Source of the DNA: Solirubrobacterales bacterium
GTDB lineage: Bacteria > Actinomycetota > Thermoleophilia > Solirubrobacterales > 70-9
Assembly: GCA_017882505.1 (NCBI GenBank)
Contig: JADGPJ010000020.1
Span: 1-36,885 of the forward strand
DNA: 36,885 bases
Reading direction: 5' to 3'
The notes under the pieces were generated by a model. It was not told where the DNA came from. It made no database searches and saw only the letters and a program-made list of their open reading frames with translations. Made by a program: the position numbers and the translations under genes. Within the stretch, counting starts at the first letter, position 1, and the number at the start of each line of letters is the position of its first letter. This document shows, one piece after another, positions 28,883 through 36,885 of this stretch.

Positions 28883-30265
28883 ATGAGGAACATGTTCGAG
28901 AAGATCTGGTCGACGCACGAGGTCTCCGACGGGCTCATCTACATCGACCTGCACCTGGTCCACGAGGTGACTTCGCCACAGGCCTTCGACGGCCTCCGGC
29001 TGGCCGGGCGCCCCGTGCGCAGGGTCGACAAGACCCTGGCCACGGCCGACCACAACACGCCAACCGACGGCACCATGGCCGCGCGCCTGATCGCCGACCA
29101 GCTCTCCCGGGTCCAGGTCGAAACGCTGGAGCGCAACTGCGAGGAGTTCGGCATCCCGATCTACTCGCTGGGCTCCGACCGCCAGGGAATCGTCCACGTG
29201 ATCGGCCCGGAGCTGGGCGTGACCCAGCCGGGGATGACGATCGTCTGCGGCGACAGCCACACCTCCACCCACGGCGCCTTCGGGGCGCTGGCCTTCGGGA
29301 TCGGCACCTCCGAGGTCGAGCACGTGCTGGCGACCCAGTGCCTGGTCCAGAAGCGGCCGAAGACGATGCGGATCTCCTACGGCGGCGAACTCGGCCCCGG
29401 GGTCACCCCGAAGGACCTGATCCTGGCCACGATCGGGCGCCTCGGCACCGGCGGCATGACCGGACACGCCGTCGAGTACGCCGGCCCGGCGATCGAGGCG
29501 CTGGAGATGCACGGCCGGATGACGATCTGCAACATGACGATCGAGGGGGGCGGGCGCGCCGGCATGATCGCGCCGGACGAGACCACCTTCGAGTGGGTCC
29601 GCGGCCGCCCCGGCGCCCCCGAGGATTTCGAGGCCGCCGTCGCCCGCTGGCGCGAGCTGCCGACCGACCCGGGCGCGAGCTTCGACCAGGAGGTCGAGGT
29701 CGACGCCGGAGGGATCTCGCCGATGGTCACCTGGGGCACCAACCCGGGCATGGTCGTCGAGGTCACCGACGCGGTCCCCGACCCGGCGGAGCTGGAGTCC
29801 CCGGCCGACCGCGAAACCGCCGAACGGGCGCTCGCCTACATGGACCTGAAGCCCGGCACGCCGATGACCGAGGTCGCCCCAGACCGGGTCTTCATCGGCT
29901 CCTGCACCAACTCGCGGATCGAGGATCTGCGCGAGGCCGCGGAGGTGGTCGACGGCCGCAAGGTCGCCGACTCGATCCGGGCGATGGTCGTCCCCGGCTC
30001 CCAGCAGGTCAAAGCCGCGGCCGAAGCCGAGGGGCTGCACGAGGTGTTCCGCGGCGCCGGCTTCGAATGGCGCGAGGCGGGCTGCTCGATGTGCCTGGGC
30101 ATGAACCCGGACACGCTCGCCGAGGGCGAGCGCTGCGCCTCGACCTCGAACCGCAACTTCGAGGGACGGCAGGGCAAGGGTGGGCGCACCCACCTGGTCA
30201 GCCCGAAGATGGCGGCCGCGGCGGCCATTGAGGGGCGTTTCGTCGACATCAGAGAGTGGAGCTGA
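28883..30265 (+). CDS. leuC: 3-Isopropylmalate dehydratase, large subunit
   Basis: This 460-residue aconitase-family subunit, with LeuD, isomerises 2- to 3-isopropylmalate through 2-isopropylmaleate. The [4Fe-4S] cluster ligands are C341 (IGSCTN), C401 and C404 (CSMC). DHNTPTDG and [31 protein letters not shown] are the family's substrate-side blocks. With citramalate from CimA, the same enzyme serves the isoleucine route. Shine-Dalgarno GAGGAGG lies 7 bases before the ATG. A 13-codon ORF (28845-28886) overlaps the start by ATGA. leuD follows after 2 bases. Confidence 0.95.
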   Translation: MRNMFEKIWSTHEVSDGLIYIDLHLVHEVTSPQAFDGLRLAGRPVRRVDKTLATADHNTPTDGTMAARLIADQLSRVQVETLERNCEEFGIPIYSLGSDRQGIVHVIGPELGVTQPGMTIVCGDSHTSTHGAFGALAFGIGTSEVEHVLATQCLVQKRPKTMRISYGGELGPGVTPKDLILATIGRLGTGGMTGHAVEYAGPAIEALEMHGRMTICNMTIEGGGRAGMIAPDETTFEWVRGRPGAPEDFEAAVARWRELPTDPGASFDQEVEVDAGGISPMVTWGTNPGMVVEVTDAVPDPAELESPADRETAERALAYMDLKPGTPMTEVAPDRVFIGSCTNSRIEDLREAAEVVDGRKVADSIRAMVVPGSQQVKAAAEAEGLHEVFRGAGFEWREAGCSMCLGMNPDTLAEGERCASTSNRNFEGRQGKGGRTHLVSPKMAAAAAIEGRFVDIREWS

Positions 30266-30267
30266 AG

Positions 30268-30831
30268 ATGAGGCCAATCGACGTAATCGAGGGAAAAGTG
30301 TCGGTGCTGGACCGCAGCGACGTCGACACCGACCAGATCATCCCCAAGCAGTTCCTGAAGCGGGTCGAGCGGACCGGCTTCGGCGAGTTCCTCTTCTATG
30401 ACTGGATCCGCGACGGCGAGATCGAGCTGGAGCCGAACCCGATCCTGGTCACGGGGCGCAACTTCGGCTGCGGCTCCTCCCGCGAGCACGCCCCCTGGGC
30501 GCTGGAGGACTTCGGCTTCCAGGCGATCATCGCGCCGTCCTTCGCCGACATCTTCTACGCCAACTGCACCAAGATCGGCTTGCTGCCGGCGATTCTCGAC
30601 GAGGAGCATTGCCGCGCCGTCGCCGAGGCCGGCGAGGCGCGGATCGACGTCGACGACGAGACCGTCACCTGCGCCGCCGGCGTCTTCGAGTTCGAGGTCG
30701 AGCCCGACGTCAAGTACCGGCTGCTGAACGGCCTCGACGACATCGGCATCACGCTCGAGAACGCGTCGGCGATCGACGCCTTCGAGCAGGCGGGCGGCGC
30801 CGAGCGCGGTCCCGTCACGACCGGCATCTGA
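30268..30831 (+). CDS. leuD: 3-Isopropylmalate dehydratase, small subunit
   Basis: This is a 187-residue swivelling domain partner of LeuC. The diagnostic segment GRNFGCGSSREHAPWALEDFGF binds substrate and faces the cluster; DTDQIIPKQFLKRVERTGFG is the usual opening. The ATG at 30268 was preferred over the in-frame GTG at 30256 because GGAG precedes it and MRPIDVIEGK fits the family. It begins 2 bases after leuC and ends in a TGATG overlap with the methyltransferase gene, so all three are likely translated as a coupled unit. Confidence 0.94.
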   Translation: MRPIDVIEGKVSVLDRSDVDTDQIIPKQFLKRVERTGFGEFLFYDWIRDGEIELEPNPILVTGRNFGCGSSREHAPWALEDFGFQAIIAPSFADIFYANCTKIGLLPAILDEEHCRAVAEAGEARIDVDDETVTCAAGVFEFEVEPDVKYRLLNGLDDIGITLENASAIDAFEQAGGAERGPVTTGI

Positions 30832-31592
30832 TGGGGTCGGCGATTCGCGACTGGGACGTCGCCAGCTACCAGCGGATCTCGGTCCCGCACGAGGAGTGGG
30901 CGAAATCGATCCTCGAGCGACTGCCACTGAATGGCGACGAGACGGTCCTCGACGCCGGCTGCGGTACCGGGCGGCTGACCCGGATGCTGGTCGAGAGCCT
31001 TCCCAGCGGGAAGGTGATCGCCGTCGACGGCTCCGAGGCGATGGTCGAGAAGGTGGCCGACGTCGTGCGCCCGGTCGACGAGGCGTTCGTCTGCGACCTG
31101 ACCGCGCTGGAGCTGTCGCAGCCGGTCGACGCGGTCACCTCCAGCGCCGTCTTCCACTGGATTGCCGACCACGAGCTCCTCTTCCGCCGGATGCGGGCGT
31201 GCCTGAAGGAGGGCGGGCGACTCGCGGCCCAGTGCGGCGGCGCCGGCAACATCGACGATTTCCGCTCCGTCTCCGGCGAAGTGGCCGCCCGCCGGCCCTA
31301 TGCGTCCCACCTCGTCGGCTTCGAAGAGCCCTGGTACTACGCTGGCGCCGAGGAGACCGAGGCGCGGCTGCGCGAGGCCGGCTTCGGCGAGGTGCGCTGC
31401 TGGCTGCAGCCCTGGGAGGTGGTCCCGCCGGACCCGGTCGAGTTCATGCGGACGCTGATCCTGGCGCCCCACCTCGACCGCCTGCCGGCGGACCTCCACG
31501 ATCGCTTCCTCGACGACGTGCTGGAGGCGGTGGGGGATCCGTTCAGCTTGCGCTACGTCCGTCTCAACCTCGAGGCCGTCGCCGCGGGCTAG
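30831..31592 (+). CDS. SAM-dependent methyltransferase, trans-aconitate methyltransferase-like
   Basis: This is a 253-residue class I methyltransferase. The SAM site is VLDAGCGTGRLTRML (about residue 39) with an acidic end of strand 2 in VDGSEAM. FHWIADHELLFRRMR followed by KEGGRLAAQ resembles E. coli Tam (trans-aconitate 2-methyltransferase), as does the WDVASYQRIS opening. The ATG overlaps the leuD stop (TGATG), and leuB starts 18 bases after its stop, so the gene sits inside the leucine cluster. Known relatives: yeast Tmt1 methylates trans-aconitate and 3-isopropylmalate. Inference: it acts on an isopropylmalate or trans-isomer side product of LeuCD. The substrate is unproven and other small acids are possible. 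Confidence 0.8.
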   Translation: MGSAIRDWDVASYQRISVPHEEWAKSILERLPLNGDETVLDAGCGTGRLTRMLVESLPSGKVIAVDGSEAMVEKVADVVRPVDEAFVCDLTALELSQPVDAVTSSAVFHWIADHELLFRRMRACLKEGGRLAAQCGGAGNIDDFRSVSGEVAARRPYASHLVGFEEPWYYAGAEETEARLREAGFGEVRCWLQPWEVVPPDPVEFMRTLILAPHLDRLPADLHDRFLDDVLEAVGDPFSLRYVRLNLEAVAAG

Positions 31593-31596
31593 AGAT

Positions 31597-31602
31597 TAGA
31601 GT
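31597..31602 (+). promoter_or_regulatory. Possible -10 box of leuB
   Basis: TAGAGT ends 8 bases before the GTG start of leuB. It could give an internal leaderless leuB transcript in addition to read-through from leuC. Confidence 0.3.
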
Positions 31603-31610
31603 CCCGTCGC

Positions 31611-32717
31611 GTGAGCACGCCCCGCATAGTCGTCCTCGCCGGTGACGGCATCGGTCCCGAAATCGTCGACGCCGCGCTCGAGTTGCTGGAGTCGCTGGGG
31701 GAGTTCGAGTTCGACCGGCGCCTGATGGGCGGCTGCTCGATCGACGCCCACGGCACCGCCCTCACCGACGAGGTCCTAGAGGCCTGTCTCGCCTCCGACG
31801 CGGTGCTCCTGGGCGCCGTCGGTGGTCCCAAATGGGACACCACCGATTCCGACGCCCCCCGACCCGAGCAGGGCCTGCTCGGCCTGCGCAAGGGCATGGG
31901 CCTCTACGCCAACCTGCGCCCGGTGCGCCCCAGCCCGGCGCTGGTCGGCGCCAGCCCGCTGCGCGAGGAGCGCATCGCCGGCACCGACCTGCTCGTCGTC
32001 CGCGAGCTGACCGGCGGCATCTACTTCGGCGACAGCGGCCGCGACGGCGACACCGCCCACGACACCTGCGAGTACACGGCGGAGGAAATCGAACGGATCG
32101 CCCGCACCGCCTTCGAGGCGGCCCGGCGCCGCGCCGAGAGCTCCGGCCGCAAGCCCAAGGTCACCTCGGTCGACAAGGCCAACGTGATGGAGACCTCGCG
32201 ACTCTGGCGCGAGGTGGTCGGCCGCGTCGCCCCCGGCTACGCCGACGTCCATCTCGACCACCTGCTGGTCGACAACGCGGCGATGCAGCTGGTCTCTCGC
32301 CCCGCCGACTTCGACGTGATCGTCACCGAGAACCTCTTCGGCGACATCCTCAGCGACGAGTCGGCGATGCTCACCGGCTCGCTCGGGATGCTGCCCTCCG
32401 CCAGCCTCGGCGCCGACGGCGCCCCCGGGCTGTTCGAGCCGGTCCACGGCTCGGCGCCGGACATCGCCGGCAAGGGCATCGCCAACCCGCTCGCGACCTT
32501 CCTCTCGGTGGCGATGATGCTGCGCCACAGCTTCGGCCGCGCCGACGACGCGGTCCGGATCGAGGCGGCGGTCGACGCCGTCCTCGAACGCGGCCTGCGC
32601 ACGCCCGACCTCGCCGGCGGCACCGTGGCGCCACCGCCGATGTCGGACGTCCCGGCCGAGGTCGAGGTCGGAACGGCGGAGATGACCACCGCGGTCCTCG
32701 CAGAGCTCTCGGCCTAG
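31611..32717 (+). CDS. leuB: 3-Isopropylmalate dehydrogenase
   Basis: This 368-residue NAD-dependent beta-decarboxylating dehydrogenase produces 2-oxoisocaproate (and 2-oxobutyrate from 3-methylmalate). [18 protein letters not shown] is the opening. The substrate arginines are in [16 protein letters not shown] and [27 protein letters not shown] and the metal aspartates in [11 protein letters not shown] and [15 protein letters not shown] are intact. The NAD-specific [19 protein letters not shown] block is present. The start is GTG, 18 bases after the methyltransferase. It ends 4 bases before the stop of a convergent gene, so its terminator must lie in that gene's 3' end. Confidence 0.95.
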   Translation: MSTPRIVVLAGDGIGPEIVDAALELLESLGEFEFDRRLMGGCSIDAHGTALTDEVLEACLASDAVLLGAVGGPKWDTTDSDAPRPEQGLLGLRKGMGLYANLRPVRPSPALVGASPLREERIAGTDLLVVRELTGGIYFGDSGRDGDTAHDTCEYTAEEIERIARTAFEAARRRAESSGRKPKVTSVDKANVMETSRLWREVVGRVAPGYADVHLDHLLVDNAAMQLVSRPADFDVIVTENLFGDILSDESAMLTGSLGMLPSASLGADGAPGLFEPVHGSAPDIAGKGIANPLATFLSVAMMLRHSFGRADDAVRIEAAVDAVLERGLRTPDLAGGTVAPPPMSDVPAEVEVGTAEMTTAVLAELSA

Positions 32718-32721
32718 CCCA

Positions 32722-33507
32722 CTACGGGGCGGTCACCGCCCAGAAGCCCTGGACCTGGTTGGTGACAGTCGCCGCCGGGAAGGTCGCCGACAATCCGAAG
32801 CCAAGACGATTGACGCTGTTCGCGTCGAAAATGAGTTTCGGGGCGCCAACTTCGGTTTTGACGTAGACGCAGAGCTGTCCGGCGGCAGCTTCCGGCGTCT
32901 GCCCGCTGCCGCCTTTCAGACCCGGACACGCAGCGGTCGTTTCAGCCGCTTTGAGGATGTTCGCTTCGGGCGCCGCGGGCGGGTTCGTCAGCGGGAACTG
33001 GAAGCTTTCGCTCGCGCGAACGAATTTGGATTCGCCGCCGATGTCGAAGGTCCCCCGCAGCGTCTGCCCTGAGCGCAGCGTCCCCAGCAGCGGCGCCACT
33101 TCCGGTCCGAGTTTCGCGCTGGTGACCGAGCCGTCGGCCAGTTTCGCCGTGGTCACGTTGGCGTTCGCCAGCTTGCTGGTGGTGATGACGCCGTTCTTGA
33201 TCGAGCTGGCGATCACCGCGCCGGCGGCGATCTTGGCGCTCGAGATCGCCCCGTTGCCGATGTTCCCCGGGCCGACGGCATTCGGGCCGAGCTTGCCGGC
33301 GACCACCGACTTCGGCGCCAGCTTGCCGCTGGTGATCGCGGCCTTGCGGATCGCGGCGGCCGTGACCGCGCCGCGCTTGAGCTGGTTGGGACCGACGCTG
33401 TGCTTGGGCAGGCCGGCGGCGACGGCGGCGCCGCCGAGGGCGACGAAGAGCGCGATCGAGGCGATCACGTTCGAGTAGCTGAGCTTGGGACGAAGTCTGG
33501 ATTTCAT
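32722..33507 (-). CDS. Secreted decapeptide-repeat protein
   Basis: This is a 261-residue exported protein. Residues 1-31 form a signal or anchor: basic MKSRLRPK, then hydrophobic VIASIALFVALGGAAVAAG. Residues about 40-133 are nine or ten tandem ten-residue repeats with the pattern (K/N/S)-(L/I)-four variable-(V/I)-(T/S/V)-two small (for example KLAPKSVVAG, KLANANVTTA, KLADGSVTSA). The repeats are in perfect register with no indels. The C-terminal part (residues 140-261) has two cysteines and a beta-rich look. A Shine-Dalgarno AAGGAG lies about 11 bases upstream of the ATG. I recall similar VALGG...LPK.SVG..QLK openings in many actinobacterial secreted proteins of unknown role. The repeat probably folds as a regular beta-solenoid (inference). 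Confidence 0.75.
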   Translation of the reverse strand: MKSRLRPKLSYSNVIASIALFVALGGAAVAAGLPKHSVGPNQLKRGAVTAAAIRKAAITSGKLAPKSVVAGKLGPNAVGPGNIGNGAISSAKIAAGAVIASSIKNGVITTSKLANANVTTAKLADGSVTSAKLGPEVAPLLGTLRSGQTLRGTFDIGGESKFVRASESFQFPLTNPPAAPEANILKAAETTAACPGLKGGSGQTPEAAAGQLCVYVKTEVGAPKLIFDANSVNRLGFGLSATFPAATVTNQVQGFWAVTAP

Positions 33508-33580
33508 CTAGTGCGGCTCCTTTTCTCGCTTGTCAGGCGTCATTCGAGCCCGCGGAGGTGAACACCTTCGTTTGATCGGG

Positions 33581-33586
33581 CATACT
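33581..33586 (+). promoter_or_regulatory. Possible -10 box of ilvE
   Basis: CATACT (4 of 6 to TATAAT) ends 8 bases before the ATG at 33595, and no Shine-Dalgarno is visible. The 87-base divergent gap must also carry the promoter of the decapeptide-repeat gene. Confidence 0.3.
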
Positions 33587-33594
33587 TCCCCAAC

Positions 33595-34545
33595 ATGGAT
33601 ACGGCCGAGTTGATTTGGCAGAACGGCGAGTTTGTCGCCTGGGAGGACGCGAAGGTCCACGTGCTCAGCCACGGCCTGCACTACGGAACCGGCGTCTTCG
33701 AGGGGATTCGCTGCTATGAGACCGAGCGTGGGCCGGCGGTCTTCCGCCACCGCGAGCACCTCGCCCGGCTCGAGAAGTCGGCCGGCCTCTACTACTTCGA
33801 GCTGCCCTACTCGGCCGAGGAACTGCGCCTTGCCACGAACGAGCTGCTGCGCCGTATCGGACTCAGCTCCGGCTACATCCGCCCGCTCGCCTTCCGCGGC
33901 TACGGCGAGATGGGCCTCTATGCCCAAAGTGCCCCGATTGACGTGATCGTCGCCGCCTGGCCCTGGGGCAGCTATCTCGGCGAGGAGGGCAAGGAAAAGG
34001 GCATCCGCACCAAGGTCTCCTCCTGGCGGACGATCTCCGGCGACAGCCTGATCCCGCACGCCAAGGCTTCGGGCCAGTACCTCAACTCGATCCTGGCCAA
34101 GACCGAGGCGACCAAGGCCGGCTACGAAGAGGCGATCCTGCTCGACCAGCAGGGCCACGTCTCCGAGGGCTCCGGCGAGAACGTCTTCGTCGTCCGCGAC
34201 GGCGTCCTGATCACGCCCGGGCACACCTCGGCGATCCTCGACGGGATAACCCGCAACTCCGTGGTTCAGATCGCCACCGACCTCGGCTACAAGGTCGAGG
34301 AGCGGGCGATCGCCCGCGCCGAGCTCTACCTCGCCGACGAGGTCTTCCTCACCGGCACCGCGGCCGAGCTGGTCCCGGTTCGGGAGGTCGACGACCACCC
34401 GCTCGGCGAGCCCGGCGAGGTCACCCGCGTGATCCAGGCCAGATTCGAGGATGCCCTGCACGGGCGCGCCGAGGAGTACCTGGAGTGGCTCGACTTCATC
34501 GAGGCGCCGGCCGAGGTTGACGCGACGGATAGGGTCAGCTCCTGA
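33595..34545 (+). CDS. ilvE: Branched-chain amino acid aminotransferase
   Basis: This 316-residue fold-type IV PLP enzyme performs the final transamination of valine, leucine and isoleucine. HGLHYGTGVFEGIRCYE is the N-terminal block. The PLP lysine is in HAKASGQYLNSILAK, and SEGSGENVFVVRDG and FLTGTAAELVPVREVD contact PLP and substrate. Fold IV D-amino acid transaminases and aminodeoxychorismate lyases are shorter and lack the YLNSILAKTEA block. The gene starts the last forward group, followed by cimA. Its TGA overlaps a 15-codon ORF (ATG at 34545). Leaderless start likely. Confidence 0.93.
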   Translation: MDTAELIWQNGEFVAWEDAKVHVLSHGLHYGTGVFEGIRCYETERGPAVFRHREHLARLEKSAGLYYFELPYSAEELRLATNELLRRIGLSSGYIRPLAFRGYGEMGLYAQSAPIDVIVAAWPWGSYLGEEGKEKGIRTKVSSWRTISGDSLIPHAKASGQYLNSILAKTEATKAGYEEAILLDQQGHVSEGSGENVFVVRDGVLITPGHTSAILDGITRNSVVQIATDLGYKVEERAIARAELYLADEVFLTGTAAELVPVREVDDHPLGEPGEVTRVIQARFEDALHGRAEEYLEWLDFIEAPAEVDATDRVSS

Positions 34546-34592
34546 TGCACCGTCTCTTCGAGGCAATCGGGCGAATTACCGCAGCCGCCTAG
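34545..34592 (+). CDS. Possible leader peptide or coupled short ORF upstream of cimA
   Basis: This is a 15-residue ORF, MHRLFEAIGRITAAA, whose ATG overlaps the ilvE stop (TGATG). A perfect 7-bp hairpin, CAGCCGC (34582-34588) with GCGGCTG (34592-34598), spans its stop codon with a 3-base loop. It has two isoleucine codons (ATC, ATT) three residues apart, just before the hairpin, and cimA starts 79 bases downstream. A leader-peptide attenuator sensing isoleucine is conceivable. The signal is far weaker than the leucine run before leuA, and chance is a fair alternative. Confidence 0.3.
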   Translation: MHRLFEAIGRITAAA

Positions 34593-34671
34593 CGGCTGGC
34601 GCGGCCATTCCGGGTGCGCGTAGGGCCTCCACAGTGCCCTCTCCCCGATCATCAGACTCGAAAGGCAGCAG

Positions 34672-36221
<1,550 letters not shown>

Positions 36222-36225
<4 letters not shown>

Positions 36226-36885
36226 GCGATATCGAGCAGATCCCGCTCGCGCAGCCGGAGATCGGCGCCCGGGAGGAGGAGCTGACGCTCGAGGTGCTGC
36301 GCTCCGGCCGGCTCTCGCTGGGCCCGATGGGAGAGCGCTTCGAGCGCGAGTTCGCCGCCTGGCTGGGGACCGGGGACGCGGTCGCCGTCTCCAGCGGCAC
36401 CACGGCGCTGCACCTCGGCGTGCGGGCGCTCGGCTGGGGCCCGGGCGACGAGGTCCTGACCAGCCCCTTCAGCTTCGTCGCCTCGGCCAACTGCCTGCTC
36501 TACGAGGGTGCCCGGCCGGTCTTCTGCGACGTCGACCCGGAGACCCTCAACCTCGATCCGGCGGCCGCCGCGGCCGCGGTGGGCGAGCGGACCAGGGGGA
36601 TCTTGCCGGTCCACATCTTCGGCTACCCGGCGGCGATGCCGGAGCTGGAGGCGCTCGCGTCCGCCAACGGCCTCGGGATCCTCGAGGATGCCTGCGAGGC
36701 GCTCGGCGCGGTCGATTCCGAGGGCCGCAACGTCGGCGCCCGTGGCAACCTCGCGACCTTCGCCTTCTACGCCAACAAGCAGATGACGACGGGGGAGGGG
36801 GGGATGATCGTCCCCGCGGGCGCCGGGTCCGCCGCGCGCCTGCGCAGCGAGCGCAACCAGGGGGGCGCCGCCGACATGGGCTGGC
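36222..36885 (+). CDS. DegT/DnrJ/EryC1/StrS-family aminotransferase, 3' end beyond window
   Basis: The first 221 codons of a PLP aminotransferase or dehydratase acting on nucleotide-linked sugars are present; the window ends inside the gene. Family blocks: IPLAQPEIGAREEELTLEVLRSG, SSGTTALHLGVRALG, LTSPFSFVASANCLLYEGARPVFCDVD, PVHIFGYPAAM and LEDACEALGA. The PLP lysine lies in FAFYANKQMTTGEGGM. The GTG start shares bases with the cimA stop (GTGA), so it is read in the same transcript as an amino acid biosynthesis gene although its relatives make amino sugars for surface glycans or antibiotics. It may begin a new glycan locus to the right. Confidence 0.85.

Noticed and set aside
27869-30277. 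Minus-strand open frame of 802 codons over the XRE-cupin and leuC genes
   Set aside because: It covers recognised genes on the other strand; the translation is low-complexity.
30609-30830. N-terminal extension of the methyltransferase frame
   Set aside because: It is leuD read out of frame and arginine-rich; the ATG at 30831 fits the Tam-like start.

Overview
The window is GC-rich bacterial chromosome with tightly packed genes. It is most likely from an actinobacterium of the Thermoleophilia/Solirubrobacterales type (inference). The pointers are many GTG/TTG starts, frequent start codons with a TANNNT box 6-10 nt upstream and no Shine-Dalgarno (probable leaderless transcripts), menaquinone rather than ubiquinone genes, a mycobacterial-type SerC, and accessory families that are, from memory, common in that group (AbiEi/DUF559-type proteins, secreted decapeptide-repeat proteins). 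I see no tRNA, rRNA, CRISPR array or insertion sequence. No gene-free stretch exceeds 300 bases; the longest is about 200 bases upstream of leuA, and it contains a leader peptide.

Layout. 1-1740: a type II NADH dehydrogenase under a palindromic operator, then a small membrane zinc-ribbon protein. 1820-7270: a surface-glycan locus with a DUF2304-GT2 glycosyltransferase, two paralogous GT-C (ArnT/PMT-like) membrane glycosyltransferases flanking a small secreted protein, and a UDP-sulfoquinovose synthase. 7300-9560: ilvB-ilvN. 9600-17230: menaquinone genes, with menF forward, menB-menA-menC-menD as a minus-strand operon, and menE divergent. 17240-18245: ilvC. 18356-19417: cupin and DUF4389 membrane protein (minus). 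19521-22243: serC-serA. 22266-25264: VAT1-like oxidoreductase, secreted RTX-repeat protein and DHA2 exporter. 25338-27050: a leucine-rich leader peptide and leuA. 27196-28801: an AbiEi/DUF559-type protein and an XRE-cupin regulator. 28883-32717: leuC-leuD-methyltransferase-leuB. 32722-33507: secreted decapeptide-repeat protein (minus). 33595-36885: ilvE, cimA, and the 5' part of a DegT-type aminotransferase cut by the window edge.

How the genes work together. IlvBN, IlvC and IlvE serve valine, leucine and isoleucine synthesis. LeuA plus LeuCDB make the leucine precursor. CimA plus LeuCDB can make 2-oxobutyrate from pyruvate and acetyl-CoA, a threonine-independent isoleucine route. ilvD and ilvA are not in the window. 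SerC and SerA are two of the three serine-pathway steps (serB absent). MenF, D, C, E, B and A cover chorismate to demethylmenaquinone except the MenH and thioesterase steps; the final MenG methylase is also absent. The type II NADH dehydrogenase would feed electrons into that menaquinone pool.

The points most worth following are: the leuA leader peptide whose Leu-codon run can pair with the leuA Shine-Dalgarno; a trans-aconitate-methyltransferase-like gene translationally coupled inside the leuCD-leuB cluster; a perfect 14-bp inverted repeat covering the NADH dehydrogenase promoter; a sulfoquinovose-nucleotide synthase beside GT-C transferases; and a dispersed palindromic repeat, one copy of which lies inside a coding region.
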